Assembly: GCA_013397865.1 (NCBI GenBank)
Contig: VZTI01003145.1
Location: forward strand, 186,001-250,000
Source: Struthidea cinerea
Taxonomy: Eukaryota; Chordata; Aves; Passeriformes; Corcoracidae
Direction of reading: 5' to 3'
Length of the DNA stretch: 64,000 nt
Shown: piece by piece, positions 50,162 through 61,175 of the stretch
Layout of the letters: every line of letters begins with the position of its first letter
How positions within the stretch are numbered: the stretch's first letter is position 1
Position numbers and translations under genes: made by a program
The notes under the pieces: generated by a model
What the model was told of the DNA's origin: nothing
Seen by the model: only the letters and a program-made list of their open reading frames with translations
Databases searched by the model: none

Positions 50162-50715
50162 CTAAGAAGAAGAGGAGGGATTATCTATCTTCAGTTTCTT
50201 TGGATCGTCAGAGGTGGATGACTGTCCAACTGGTGAATAAATCTGAGACAAAATCCTGGACTAGGGAAGTCTCATTCTTGGCAGAGGTGATGAAATAGCC
50301 TTGCTGGGTATTGGAGGCCGGGGAACAACCAGGATGTTGACTGATCTTTAGTATGGCACAGTGTATCTTGTCATTGTGGCATATCACTGTACGCTGATTG
50401 TTACCACGGTTTCACTGGGCACTAAAAGACTTTTCTTAGGTTCTTTCTTGAACGTAGATGAAGGTGCAGGAGACCTGTCACCTTTAGAGATATGGTGGTG
50501 GTTGTTTCACACAATTTCCTGTTGCTTGTTACGTGAACCACCTCCAGAGCTTCTAACAAAGGAAGGCCTGTTGGAGAAGTGTTGTGGAGGTGACTGAAGC
50601 GAGAGCTGAGAGGAGGAGGCAGAAGTGTATCTGCAGGCAAAGGAATGCACTGTAAGTTCGGTACTTGGCTTTCTTCATATAAGCTGATGGGGTGATGGAA
50701 TAGTAGAAGCAAGCT
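50162..50715 (-). other. Weak exon- or pseudogene-like segment
   Basis: On the - strand a strong polypyrimidine/acceptor-like site (TTTTCTGCTTTGCTTCTCCTACAG read 5' to 3', just upstream of 50715) precedes about 185 codons in one frame. The translation looks protein-like, with several Ser/Pro/Lys-rich blocks and a terminal TAG TGA. That frame is broken by five stops, about what random sequence would give or slightly fewer, and a different frame (50781-50422) is open for 119 codons. I cannot match either to a known protein. A decayed exon or pseudogene is possible, but coincidence is more likely. Confidence 0.2.
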
Positions 50716-52352
50716 GTAGGAGAAGCAAAGCAGAAAAGGGGGAGAAAGGTGATTATTAGAGCAACAAAAGAAGAAAAACAAGGTAGCTGTGTGAAATAGT
50801 TTCAGTCATTCCATGTCCAAATAACAATATTTTGACTGTTTTGTTGCTGTTGTTAGGGACAAATCTATTGCATTCAAGTGTTTCTTTAAATATGCCTACA
50901 TACATATGTAGCAATTTGCAAATGTCTTGAAAATCCAGCCTACCTGTGAGGCGTGATACTGCATGCAAGCACAAATAATTGAATATGTGTTTTTTGGTAA
51001 GGCACCTTGAATGGAAAATGAATCTTCATGAGTTACTATTCAAACCTGTGTTTTTCTCTTTGCATATGCAGCTGCTGTATCAATCCTGATGGCTTTAAAA
51101 CAAGGGTAGGGAGGAAGAAAACAAAATAGGGGACAACAGACATCTTAAGATCAAGACTTTTTCCTTACCATTAAAGTGTAATAAATTCCTATTGGTAAGT
51201 TGTCCTTTTCTGCTGTGCTTATATAAATTTATTTACTCGAGTGTTACTGGTTTTCACAATGCTGCTCTTGCTGCCTTTTAGAGTAGCTATTCTCATTTGC
51301 CTTCCTTATCCCAGAGTGAGAAAAAGAATTTAGAAAACTAACTCGCCACTGCTAAGGTTCATTTAGCAAACTTTGGATCTCTATTATAGTTTGCCTTCTG
51401 GCTGTCTCCCTGTCTGGCATGCAACACTGTATCATCCAGTTTCTCAGAGAAGTATAATTGGCGTATTGAAAACAGCAGCAGAAAACAGCTTAAGGTCTGA
51501 ATTAAGGCCTCAAGTCTTACAAATAACAGTTGAACGTTTTTTTATAGGTTTGTCAAAGACATTTCTAGCAGATAGGAACACTTGTGTATCCTAGACAAAA
51601 TCAGTAGGAGACCCATAAGATTTTTTTTCCCTGTCTCATGTAATGTGTGTTTATATGATTTTAGTACTGCCTTTACGGTTTGAGAATCTTCTTTATGTTG
51701 CCTGGTTGAACAATATGAGCTACAAATTAGATGACAATTATTCCAGTCTTTATAGCTAGGCAAATGCTGAAGAATGTATGTAAACTGTTATCCATCTGCA
51801 GCAGCTGATGTACATCTTCTAATGCAGAGAAATATAATTATACTTAATACACGGTTCATGTAGCCAATGAAATAAAAGTAAATTTCTAGATCAGCTACTT
51901 GAAGCTGCAAGTCAATTATCAGCATATTCATCATTCTTTCTAGTTTACTTGAAGTATTTGTTAAAAAAAAAAAAAAAGGCAAAATATTTTTAACCTGGGT
52001 GCCCCTGACAAGGAAACCAAGCAGCTGGAAATGTTGACGGCAAGGGAACCTTCAAATTGTCTGATAATTTACTGTATTAAGTGCAGATAAGGAGAGTGGT
52101 GTTGATTAGGTACTTCTGATGTTAGCAGGGTTTCTGATCCTAGTAATACAGCTTTTTAATAATTTGAAAGCTGAGAACAGTTTATCATTTTCATACTGTG
52201 TCTGATAAACTATACCTGGGTGCTTTGTGGATACTGGACCTCTGTTATTTTATACATATTATCTGATACAAATACAGAAGAAAAGAACTTCCCTTAAGCA
52301 GAACTGCTGGAAATGTTGAAATCTCCATACTGATTCTACCTTTTAGTGCCAT
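50716..52352. other. Noncoding sequence
   Basis: AT-rich. An A-run occurs at about 51962-51977 without any recognisable retrocopy upstream. No gene is supported. Confidence 0.5.
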
Positions 52353-53035
52353 TGTTTCAGTTGGGGTGTCCCCTAGGGCATCCTTTGGCAGAGCATCATC
52401 ATGGTCCCTGTGGAGACCACCTCCTGTCACTCCATTACGTGCCCTCCAATGGGCAGATGAATCTCAATCGGAGGGTGGCTCCATGGGCAGCTCCCACGTG
52501 TGACAACCCCTCCCCTGGAGTTTTTGTACCAACCCATGTTTCCAGAATGTTCCCAGTTTCTGTGTTCCCCATTGGTTAATGTTCATTGTCTCCTCCGCAG
52601 TTCAAACCCCATTGGTTGTTTGTACCCTGGATCCTCCCCTTCTTCCCTATCCCATTGGCTCCCAGTGTATTCTCCTCCCCTTTTTCCTTCCCCTAAAACC
52701 ATCCCCGCACCGCCCTTCTGGGGTATTCCCTCAGATCAGGGCGTCCAATGAAGTTCGTCCTGGTCCTAAAGGATTTCCTCCTCTGCTTTCCTTTACTCCC
52801 GTGGGTCCCAAGGGGAAGGACACTGCCTCTCACGCCGACAGCCTTGGGGAAGGCGTGTGCTAGCTGTCCAGCCCGCTTCCCTGGCAGTGACAGCCCTGCG
52901 CGGCGCAGAGCACCCCAGCGCTCCTGGACTCTCGAGCCTGCAGGCAAGGTTCCCGGCCGACCCTTGCGGGGGTGGACGGAGCCCCTGAGGCGGACAGCCC
53001 CGGCCGAGGTACCGGGTCCTTTTCCCAATATTAAC
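52353..53035 (+). mobile_element. CpG-rich probable LTR (ERVK-like), boundaries approximate
   Basis: The U3-like half carries repeated reverse CCAAT boxes (CCCATTGG near 52567, 52608 and 52650). A TATA-like CCCCTAAAACC follows (near 52690), then CCAATGAAGTTCG (near 52745), a plausible decayed AATAAA. The tail (52880-53020) is very CpG-rich (GCGCGGCGC, CGGCCGAGG), like the U5 end of the LTR at 29394-30052. No retroviral genes are adjacent. The alternative is a host CpG-island promoter. I prefer an LTR because of the promoter order and resemblance to the first element. Overlapping frames on both strands (52500-53077) are GC shadows. Confidence 0.5.
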
Positions 53036-54069
53036 TTCCCCTTCAATATCCATCTTCTCTCTTCAAGCAGCTATTGATACTGCAAACAGTGAATCAGCTG
53101 TGTGAACGGTAGGCTTAGTGGAACATCTTGGCCAGTCTTCATTCCAAAATGTATAATTATTTGCAAACTAGTCTCAATAATGTCAAGTTAAGCCTAAACC
53201 ACAGCCTTTCAACAGCCCTCTCTCACCCTGCTTATTAGTTTTTAGACATACTGGTTTGGCCCAGATGTTTAACTTAAAACATGCCACCTGCAGCTAAGCC
53301 TTCTACATGCTCCTTTGTTGTTTTTAGCTAATGAGAATAATTGATCCTTTTCTTCTGTATATCATCCCTTTATGTGTTGGTAGACATTCACATCTAGACA
53401 TGGACTTTTTTTTTTCTAAAATAAACACACCTTGTTATCTTAATCTTTCTTCAGATATCCTGGGTGCTTTTTTTTCCCTGCCACATGCTTGAGATTTTTT
53501 TCTTCTCTCTTCTGAACTTTCTTGGATTTATTTATTTTGAAGTGTGTCAGTATACTGCTTTAAATGCGATTGAGTTATTGTAGGAAAAAAAACATGCTGG
53601 AATTCCTTTTATAGTTTTCTGTTCTGACTAGTGTGATCTTCACTTTGGGAGTTTGGGGTTTTTTGGGGGGTTTTTGTTTGATTGATTGCTTCTTAAAAAT
53701 CAACAGAAAGAAAGTCTTTATTCCAATAACACTTCTAACGCTTGCTTTCCGTGGTTTGGGATGCTGGTCAGACTATAAATTCACTTATTACATCCTTGTT
53801 CTCGTTTCTGCCTTCCTTTTTTGTGTTAAATGGGTCAGGTGCCTAGTGTCCCAGCAGGACTTTTTTGGAGAGTCTTTCCACTGAAGTGGGTCACAATCCA
53901 GAAAAAAAGTCACCCCTACTCCGTGTGCATGCATAGATGTATTGCACTGGGGGAGGAATGAGGAAGGGACGTGTGAGGTGCCCAAAACACACAGGTGATC
54001 TTTACCCATCACTTGTGGCATGTTAAGATACTTCAGAATAGTATCACTTGGATTTTGAAGTTTTCACCG
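53036..54069. other. Noncoding sequence
   Basis: No gene supported. A T/G-rich patch lies near 53655-53680. Confidence 0.5.
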
Positions 54070-54125
54070 GGGTTCACAGAATTACTAATACCAGAATTGT
54101 GGAATGAAGGCTGGATGGGGACCGT
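54070..54125 (-). mobile_element. Possible CR1 3' end remnant, antisense
   Basis: TTCACAGAATTAC followed by AGAATTGTGGAATGAAGG and CTGGATGGGGACC resembles the antisense CR1 start (CACAGAATCA...GGAATGGTT...GGAAGGGACC). Only about 50 diverged bases support it. Confidence 0.35.
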
Positions 54126-56423
54126 TGTGTGAAAGTTACTGATTCCGTAGCATTGAACTGAAGAGTGGGTGCAGGTTTTATTCTACACAGTATCAGTTCA
54201 GCATTGATAATAAGAGCCCCAAACTGGTCTGATAATGCCAGTCATCTTGCACTGTAGGGCAGACTCATTAATAAATTCTGCTTATCTGAGATTATAGTTT
54301 ACTGATAAGCTTCTTAGGTGAAGTCTTTTTCCTTCTGACAATACTGTATGAAGTTTTATCAATAGAAATACAGGACTGGAGCCACACAGCAGTTCTGTAT
54401 TGAATTTCCCTCCCCGCTGACACCTGTGAACTGCAGGAAAATCCAGTAGTAATGTGAAATTTACTTTCCTCCATAACATTTTGAACAAACAGTAGTTTTG
54501 ATGTAGTATGGAGATTAAGACATTGGTTTACACCTACTGATGCTGAAGGGTTAGGAGAGAGTATGAAGTATACCAAAGCTTCTAGAAACTAATCTAAAAT
54601 TTTGCAATTTGGGTGTTTTTCGTGGACACATGGAATGAGGCTATTTAAGTGTTAGTGGATAACAATAAGATGGGGTTTTATTAAGTTGTGCTTATATTTT
54701 AAAGGAGGCACAAAATACATATATCTGTACTGTCCCTTGTTAACCCTGCTTAGAGAAGTATGATGAAGACCTCTGAAGAACTAATCAGCTCCTTGCTGGT
54801 GTTTCAGTCTGTTTAATTTATATCCTACCACATTGTGTGACCTGTTAATGTGGTCTGTGACATCTGTATTATTTCTTTATTATAGACTACACATCTAAGT
54901 AAAAATACAGTGAGTTTTTTAGTTCTTGAAGGGAAAATCTCAGATGATAGGAATCTGAGGCTTTACCTTTTCAATGTGCAAAGTGAGTTAAAAAAGAAAA
55001 AGAGCTAATAACAACATTTCATATCATTGAATTCTCATTCTAATTCGCAATAAATACATTATTATTCTTTTAAAAGGAAGGAGGTCAGGAGAAAAAAAAA
55101 AAAGCTTGCTGAACTTCCCAAAATGGTAAAATTAAATACATAAATTTTGTACCTGGCTCTTGAAAGACCTCACACAAACCCCTAGTTTGCTTACATCTTC
55201 TGGGTTGGAGAGAGTTACTAATCTATCAGAAACAAACTGATGTCAGAATCTTGAAAACTTGCAAGCTTTGAGACAGTTCAGACTTCCAAGTTCTGCTCCA
55301 TCTCTAATGTTTAATACATACAGTTTTATACTCTTTGGAAGTCAAAATACACACTTGAAATACCAGTCTCAAATCCTTCTGAAGTGTGTGACACTTCTCT
55401 CTGTTAGTGTATAACATTTTAGAAGTGCTTTGGGCCTGAATGAATATACGAATGTGAGGAACTGAGGCAATCCAAAGGGAGTAACACAGGCAGCTCCTCA
55501 TGGGGGATAATCTGTTGATCTTTGAATGAAGAGGGAAACATCGTAAACATTTTTGAAACATGACAAATTTGAAAAAAAACAGTTTAGACATGTTACATGC
55601 TGCAGACCAGTAACTGAACTTTTTAATTATGAAGATGAGAAAATATTTCCATACATATTTCCACTACATTCCTATATGTCCATATGCAGACCATGTGGCA
55701 TGACTGTAAATTACTTTGTGAAATCAACAAAACAGATATGGTTTTACAAATTTTAAGTATTTGCATATTAATATTTAAAACTCAATCAAACTTTCAAAAA
55801 AATTACAAAAAATTTTGAAGCCTGATTAAGAGGACAGCTTGTAATCAAGGTCTTAAATTATGGAATAACAAGGAGTTCAAGAGTAAAAGCAGGAGATGTT
55901 GAGCTAGTAAGTGGAAAAGTAGACGCCTGACCACATCTCCAGCACATTACAGTGCTGCAGTAAAAGCTAATTACATCACCGGACTAGAAAGCAAGGCATT
56001 TGGAGTGTACATCTGTTTCTGCTAACCGTTCTGTGCATGTGACCTGTGGGTTAGTCTTCCCATATGTGTGAGATTTTTTTCCTCATCCCCTGCTTTAATC
56101 ACTTACCTGGTAGAGCCTTCCCAGGCAGGGATTGTTGTTCAATGCATTAGCATCTGACTCAGGAGTGCTGCAGCCTGCAGGAGTGACCTGGACCTTGCCT
56201 AGAGCTCCTAGAAACCCAGACTGGCCCTACCTGTGCCTGCCTGATGTATGAAAGAAACGTTTCATGTTTGTAACCAAATGCCTGTAAGATCAGATCTCAG
56301 TCCCACAAATGTAGTTCAATACAAGAATGGTCCGACTATACTCCAGTTTTTCAAATGAAAGGTACAGACTTTTACAGGACTGTGTGCTGAGAAGTTACAG
56401 ACCTGAGAAGGAAAATGGTGATA
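54126..56423. other. Noncoding sequence
   Basis: AT-rich, no gene or repeat family. A perfect-looking splice donor on the - strand (CAGGTAAGTG, RC of 56099-56108) exists without any identifiable exon. Confidence 0.5.
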
Positions 56424-56498
56424 AATCTGAGAATTACGCTGTAATAGAAAACACAGAAAAATCTGATAGAGAATTATATTGTAATAGAAAACAGAGAA
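56424..56498. repeat. Two-copy ~38-bp tandem duplication
   Basis: The unit AATCTGA...GAATTA...TGTAATAGAAAACA-AGAAA occurs at 56424-56459 and again at 56460-56498. The copies differ by a few substitutions and a 4-bp insertion. The small + strand frame across it (56327-56569) reads as a repeated peptide for this reason and is not a gene. Confidence 0.85.
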
Positions 56499-59400
56499 AC
56501 AAAGGTGACTGTCCCTGGCTAAAAGTTGTGACAAGTATCTGTTTATGGCACTTAGAAAAGAGCAAATAGAAGTAAGACTCTGTTCCTTCCTCAGCAGGAG
56601 GCCAGCTGTGTCTTAGTTTCCTACACTTTGTGGTAGTGGTTTCAAAGCAATTACACAGTGTATGCTGGCTTTTCTGAACAAGATCACTCCACTCTGTCTC
56701 TCTTCCGTGCAATTAAGACAATCCCCCTACTTGTATATGCATTCTGGTGTGCCTGTGATTCTGATACAATATATGCAATGTATGTAACTCCCATACTCAA
56801 TGAAAGGCAGCTATCTTTTCACGTAATCCGTTCACCTTCATGCTCGCTAAGCCTTTTTGTGAGGGTTGTTTCGGCTGCGTTGTACTCCGTCCTATGACAA
56901 AGTATATACCAGCTTAGATCTATAGCCTTTTCAAGCGGATTTAAGCCGCAGGCTCAACCCATTCCATTCTAAAGTATTTTTCTGCAAAGACCGTCCTATG
57001 CTGCTGCTGCTTCACCTTCACCCTTTACAATGTGTTTTTCTTTTCATGTCCTTCCCCAGCTTTCACTTTCCAAGTGCTGTGCAGAGATTTCTTTTCATGT
57101 GGTACCTAGTTCTGGCATGATGCTTCTTGCTCCATCTGCAAGAACCAAATCTCAGATGCCATGTCAAGATGATTCAATGTATTTTTTTATTGCTATTCTT
57201 CATGTTTCATAAGTTCAGAGTCTTCTGGCTCTGCATTTATGTTAGCCAAGGTTGTACTGTAAAATCAGCAAAGAAAATGAAACTTTCTTGAAGTATGATG
57301 AACATTATTTCATAGTCAGCCTCCACAGTATAGAAAATTGAATCTAGATTTCTGTATTTATTGTGGAAATTCAAATCTACTTCTTTTTGAAGAATATAAC
57401 AACTATTCAAAAATAGATGAATTCCTCCTGTGTGTGGAGGGTGTTCCTACTCCTTCAGATTGAAAGTTGCCCTTTGAAGCAAAAAAAAAAAAAGTAATGA
57501 GTCACTGGGGTATAAAAAGAGAAAGGAAAAGGTTAGGAAATGTTAATAAAAAGAGGTTGGGAAATGTTTGTGAAATCCAGAATATGGGTATTTTTAAAAA
57601 CAATTTCTGTTTTTATTTTAAGATTTGATGATGCCAAGATGTTTTATCATAAAAATGTCTGTGGAAACAAGACACATATATGCCATTCAGAGAAAACAGA
57701 CTGTCATTGTAACACCGAAGTGTTACAGATGACACCAGCTATAAGAATTGTTTCTGAAGTACCCATAGGCTTATTTTGAAGGCAGAACCAACTTTAATAA
57801 AAGTGTATTCAGCGCACTGTAGGAAACTGATTAGGTGACAGATAACCCACTGCACTAGAGTAGTAGCTTTTATTTTTTTAGCATTCAATTATTTAAATAA
57901 AAGGACTTTGCTGTTTAACAAAACACATTGTTGTCTCACGCACAGAAATATGAAATTGAGCACATCTCGTTTTCCAACAGCTCTACACTTTTATCAAGTC
58001 TCTTTTGTTTTCCTCCTGGTTGCACTGTGATTGCATTCTTTTATCAGATATTAATTTAAAAGGACTACAATGAATCTAGGTAATATTTTGAGTTTAAGTA
58101 TCAATTGTGTTTTAATAACTTGTATAACAATGCTTCTTATTTTTAATACCTTATTTTCAGAATATTACTGTTATCCTAACATTTGCATGGAAGAGAGTAG
58201 TTCCTTTCATTTTTTTTTTTCTCACTCCTGTGTTGATGCAACTCCACTGCTCGGGAATGTGACACAGTGCATTTTCAAAATAAAACTACACACATGGCAC
58301 GTTGTGCTATGACTAAGGGCAAATAATAGTAAGAACTGATTTATATGCTAAGGCATGATCCTGCAAACATTTGCTGTGACTGAGTTTACAATATGCAACA
58401 ATTTCCTTGGGTCTGTAAGCATTTGCATTAACAGGGCAAAATAAAGAGCAGTTGGAACATACTCTTCGTGTGTCTAAAATGGAGGAGTAGCACGAGTACT
58501 CAGGTACAGGTAGAATAGCTGCACACTATTTCAAATATAAGATAATGCTACTTCTTCCTCTCATTTAAGAATAAAAATGAAGGAGGGTTATAAAATCCGT
58601 ATGAGCACCATATTTAATTATGTTTTAATTCTCTTTCCGTTATTATGAGTAATTACTGGCAAAACTAATGCTGTGTCCTTACTATTTTCTCTTAAAATGA
58701 ATCAATACTACAGCGGTAGTGATCTGGGAAAGCTACTACATGGCAGGGGGAGGAAAAATGTGCCCTTCTGGCCCATGCTATTTAAAAAAAATTAGCATAG
58801 GTATAGGTTGATGGACATAGCCTCCAAGCTGATCTGTGGTGTGTGTTTTTCTAGATCTACCAGTACAATCATTGCAGAAAGTTTTTCAGAAGTCTAATTC
58901 TTGAATTACAGTGATAGCACAGTAGTAATTTCTAACTTTTACTTAAAAAAAACCAAACAAAACAAAACTCAAAACTCCAAAAGGGTCAGATTTAATTAAT
59001 AAAACTGTTGAACAAAGACAGACACCTACAAAATACGAAAAACAAAATAAAATCGTAGGTAGGAGCATACTTGGACCATCCTCATTAACTATCAGCATGT
59101 CTTGCTGAAGCCACATGTGTTGCATGTGACTGAATAATGAAGAGTTAATGTTATCTTCAAGTGACCTTAACTACAAATTACTATACTGCCAATATCGTAG
59201 TTGTCACAACGCTGCCAGCTATCCCCCAACGATGCAGTTTAAATGTTATGCATGTAGGAGGAATTAGAGAAGTGCTTACTGAAAACCTAATTAACCCCCT
59301 AATGCATTTAAGGTGAACTCCTTGTTCCTTAAATCTCTGAATATACATAATAACAACAGCCCTCCAAGGGGAGAATTGAGTGTCCATATTAGAGGATCTT

Positions 59401-59833
59401 TAAAAGATTTAATTAGCTGGTTGTAGGGGTTTAGAAGAACATGAAGAAATTTTTAACTTGACTTTATGACAGTCTTCTCTTGCCCCTAAGACAAAGTCAA
59501 AAGGATCTGATCCATAGCTTGCTTCACTAAATCATAAAGCATTTTAGTAAATAGATGATGTTGCTTCAGCTCACTATAGGAAACTACGTGTAACTCAAGA
59601 GCTGTAGAAAGCTCTGCTTAGAAAAAAAAGGAAACCCTCTATGTTCTTTGATGGAAAGAATTCAAGGGGTAACAAAAGTGATACAGCAGAGTTCTCAAAT
59701 GTGAAAGATTACCTAATCAGTAAAGACTAAAGTAAAATGTCCTTGTATCAGCTGGAAGCCTCAATCTGTGGTGCTTCTTTCTTCAAGCACTGTATTTCTC
59801 CTACTTGTTTGTTTGCAGAAAAAAAAAAAAATA
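56499..59833. other. Noncoding sequence
   Basis: No supported gene. Two imperfect AAAAGRGGTTRGGAAATGTT-type units occur at about 57528-57565. An A-rich tract with CC spacers lies near 58945-58975, and a 13-base A-run just precedes the LTR flank at 59819-59831. Confidence 0.5.
58346..58395. repeat. Possible ancient amniote repeat fragment
   Basis: GGCATGATCCTGCAAACATTT followed by GCTGTGACTGAGTTTAC resembles the 'gatcctgcaaacacttac...gtgagtaacttta' motif of an ancient repeat that I remember from reptile and bird genomes. About 40 bp match. The assignment is from memory and unverified. Confidence 0.4.
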
Positions 59834-59838
59834 GAATT
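59834..59838. repeat. Left target-site duplication of the ERVL solo LTR
   Basis: GAATT immediately precedes the LTR start and is repeated immediately after the LTR end (60437-60441). A 5-bp duplication is typical of ERVL integration. Confidence 0.8.
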
Positions 59839-60113
59839 TGTGCTGGTTTGGACTGGGGTAGAGTTGATTTCCTTCCCAGTGGCTGGACTGGGGCTGTGTT
59901 TTGGGTTTGTGCTGAACACAGGGTTGATAACACAGAGATGTTTTTGTTGTTGCTGAGCAGGGCTTACACAGAGCCAAGGCCTTTTCTGCTTTTCTGACCG
60001 ACCATGCTGGTGAGGAAGTTGGGGGTGCCTGGGAGGGTGGGAGGAGACACAGCCTGGACAGGTGACCCCAACTGACCAAAGGGACATTCCAGACCATGTG
60101 ACAGCATGCTCAG

Positions 60114-60125
60114 GATATAAAGTGC
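60114..60125 (+). promoter_or_regulatory. TATA box of the ERVL LTR
   Basis: GGATATAAAGTG lies about 280 bp into the LTR and about 180 bp before ATTAAA, consistent with the U3/R boundary. It could act as a cryptic + strand promoter. Confidence 0.6.
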
Positions 60126-60301
60126 AGAGGAAAAGGAAGAAGGGGGAGACATTTGAAATAATGACATCTGTACTCCCAAGTCACCATTAGGTGTGATGGG
60201 GCCCTGCTCTCCTGGAGATGGCTGAACACCTGACTGCCATGGGAAGCAGGGAATTAATGCCTTGGTTTGCTTTGCTTGTGTGTGTGTCTTTTGCTTTCCC
60301 T

Positions 60302-60307
60302 ATTAAA
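60302..60307 (+). promoter_or_regulatory. Polyadenylation signal of the ERVL LTR
   Basis: ATTAAA in CTATTAAACTGAC is the common variant hexamer used by ERVL LTRs. The older copy has lost it. Confidence 0.6.
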
Positions 60308-60436
60308 CTGACTTTATCTCAACCCATGAATTTTCTTGCTTTCACCCTTCCCATTCTCTTGCCAGGATCTCACGGGTGAGAGGATGAGTGAGCAGCTGTG
60401 TGGTACCTGGCTGCTGGCCGGGGTTAAGCCATGACA

Positions 60437-61094
60437 GAATTAATATAAATTTGCTTCTGTTCAGTCCCAGACAAACATGGCCCTAGATGTAGTCTTGTAA
60501 ACCCAATTAGTTTTCACTAGAACTGTAAAAGGCAGTGCTTGCTACAATTTCCAGCTGCCCTCTGCTTTCCTTTTGCCTGGAGAGTATGGCTTGGTTAAGG
60601 AAGAATTGGTTTTTTAGGGGTGTGTTTTGTTTGTATGTGGGGTTTGTTCTGGGGTTTTTTTAACTGTTCTTACAGTAGGGTTTGAGTGGAACCTAAGGAA
60701 TTGTCACACTACAGTGACTGCAGACTGAATAATCCCCATCAAGAGGCAAAGAGGAGGTCGTGGTGATCTCAGACTGCAGCCAATGCCAGACTCTACCCAG
60801 GTAGTTGTGTTCCACATATGATCATTTAATTTTGCGGTGGTGTTAAATAAACATAAGTGTGCAAAAAAAAATCCTTTATGGAGGCAAACTGACTGTAGTC
60901 CTTAGGAGATAACTTCAAAGAAATAAATGCCATTTACCACCTGAATTGTAACAGTGACTTTGCAAATCTTCCCCTATAGGACCAAACCATGCAAATTAAA
61001 TGAAGTTGAGGCAAACCAGTTCAATAATATTAGAATAATAAACAATAGCAACGCCATTTTCACATGTGGGCAACTGAATTTGTATGGTGTTTTT
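60437..61094. other. Noncoding sequence
   Basis: Begins with the right copy of the GAATT duplication. Contains T/G-rich patches near 60608-60661 and no supported gene. Confidence 0.5.
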
Positions 61095-61175
61095 GCTGGT
61101 TTTTTTTTTTTTTTTNNNNNNNNNNNNNNNNNNNNNNNNNNNNNNNNTTTTTGCTGGTGTTTTTTTTTTTTTTTC
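61095..61175. repeat. Poly-T tract interrupted by a 32-N assembly gap
   Basis: TTTTGCTGGT plus poly-T precedes the gap (61116-61147), and TTTTTGCTGGTG plus poly-T follows it. The flanks repeat each other, which suggests a tandem TTGCTGG-poly-T unit that the assembler could not resolve. Poly-Phe/Lys frames across it are artefacts. Confidence 0.9.

Larger units (their letters stand above)
59839..60436 (+). mobile_element. Solo LTR, ERVL type, well preserved
   Basis: 598 bp from TGTGCTGGTTTGGACTGGGG to GGTTAAGCCATGACA with TG...CA ends, flanked by the 5-bp direct duplication GAATT. Retroviral control sites are intact: a TATA box in GGATATAAAGTG (60114-60125), an ATTAAA polyadenylation signal (60302-60307), and a U5 with TTATCTCAACCCATGAA and GAGTGAGCAGC. 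It is collinear with the older copy at 47076-47644. No internal viral genes remain, so it arose by recombination between two LTRs of one provirus. Overlapping frames on both strands (59737-60179) are shadows of this LTR. Confidence 0.93.

Noticed and set aside
52500..53077. Overlapping frames of 83-117 codons on both strands
   Set aside because: Open frames on both strands at once reflect high GC in the probable LTR, not coding.
56099..56108. Perfect minus-strand splice donor (CAGGTAAGTG)
   Set aside because: Such 10-mers occur by chance in a window this size, and no matching acceptor or coding exon was found.
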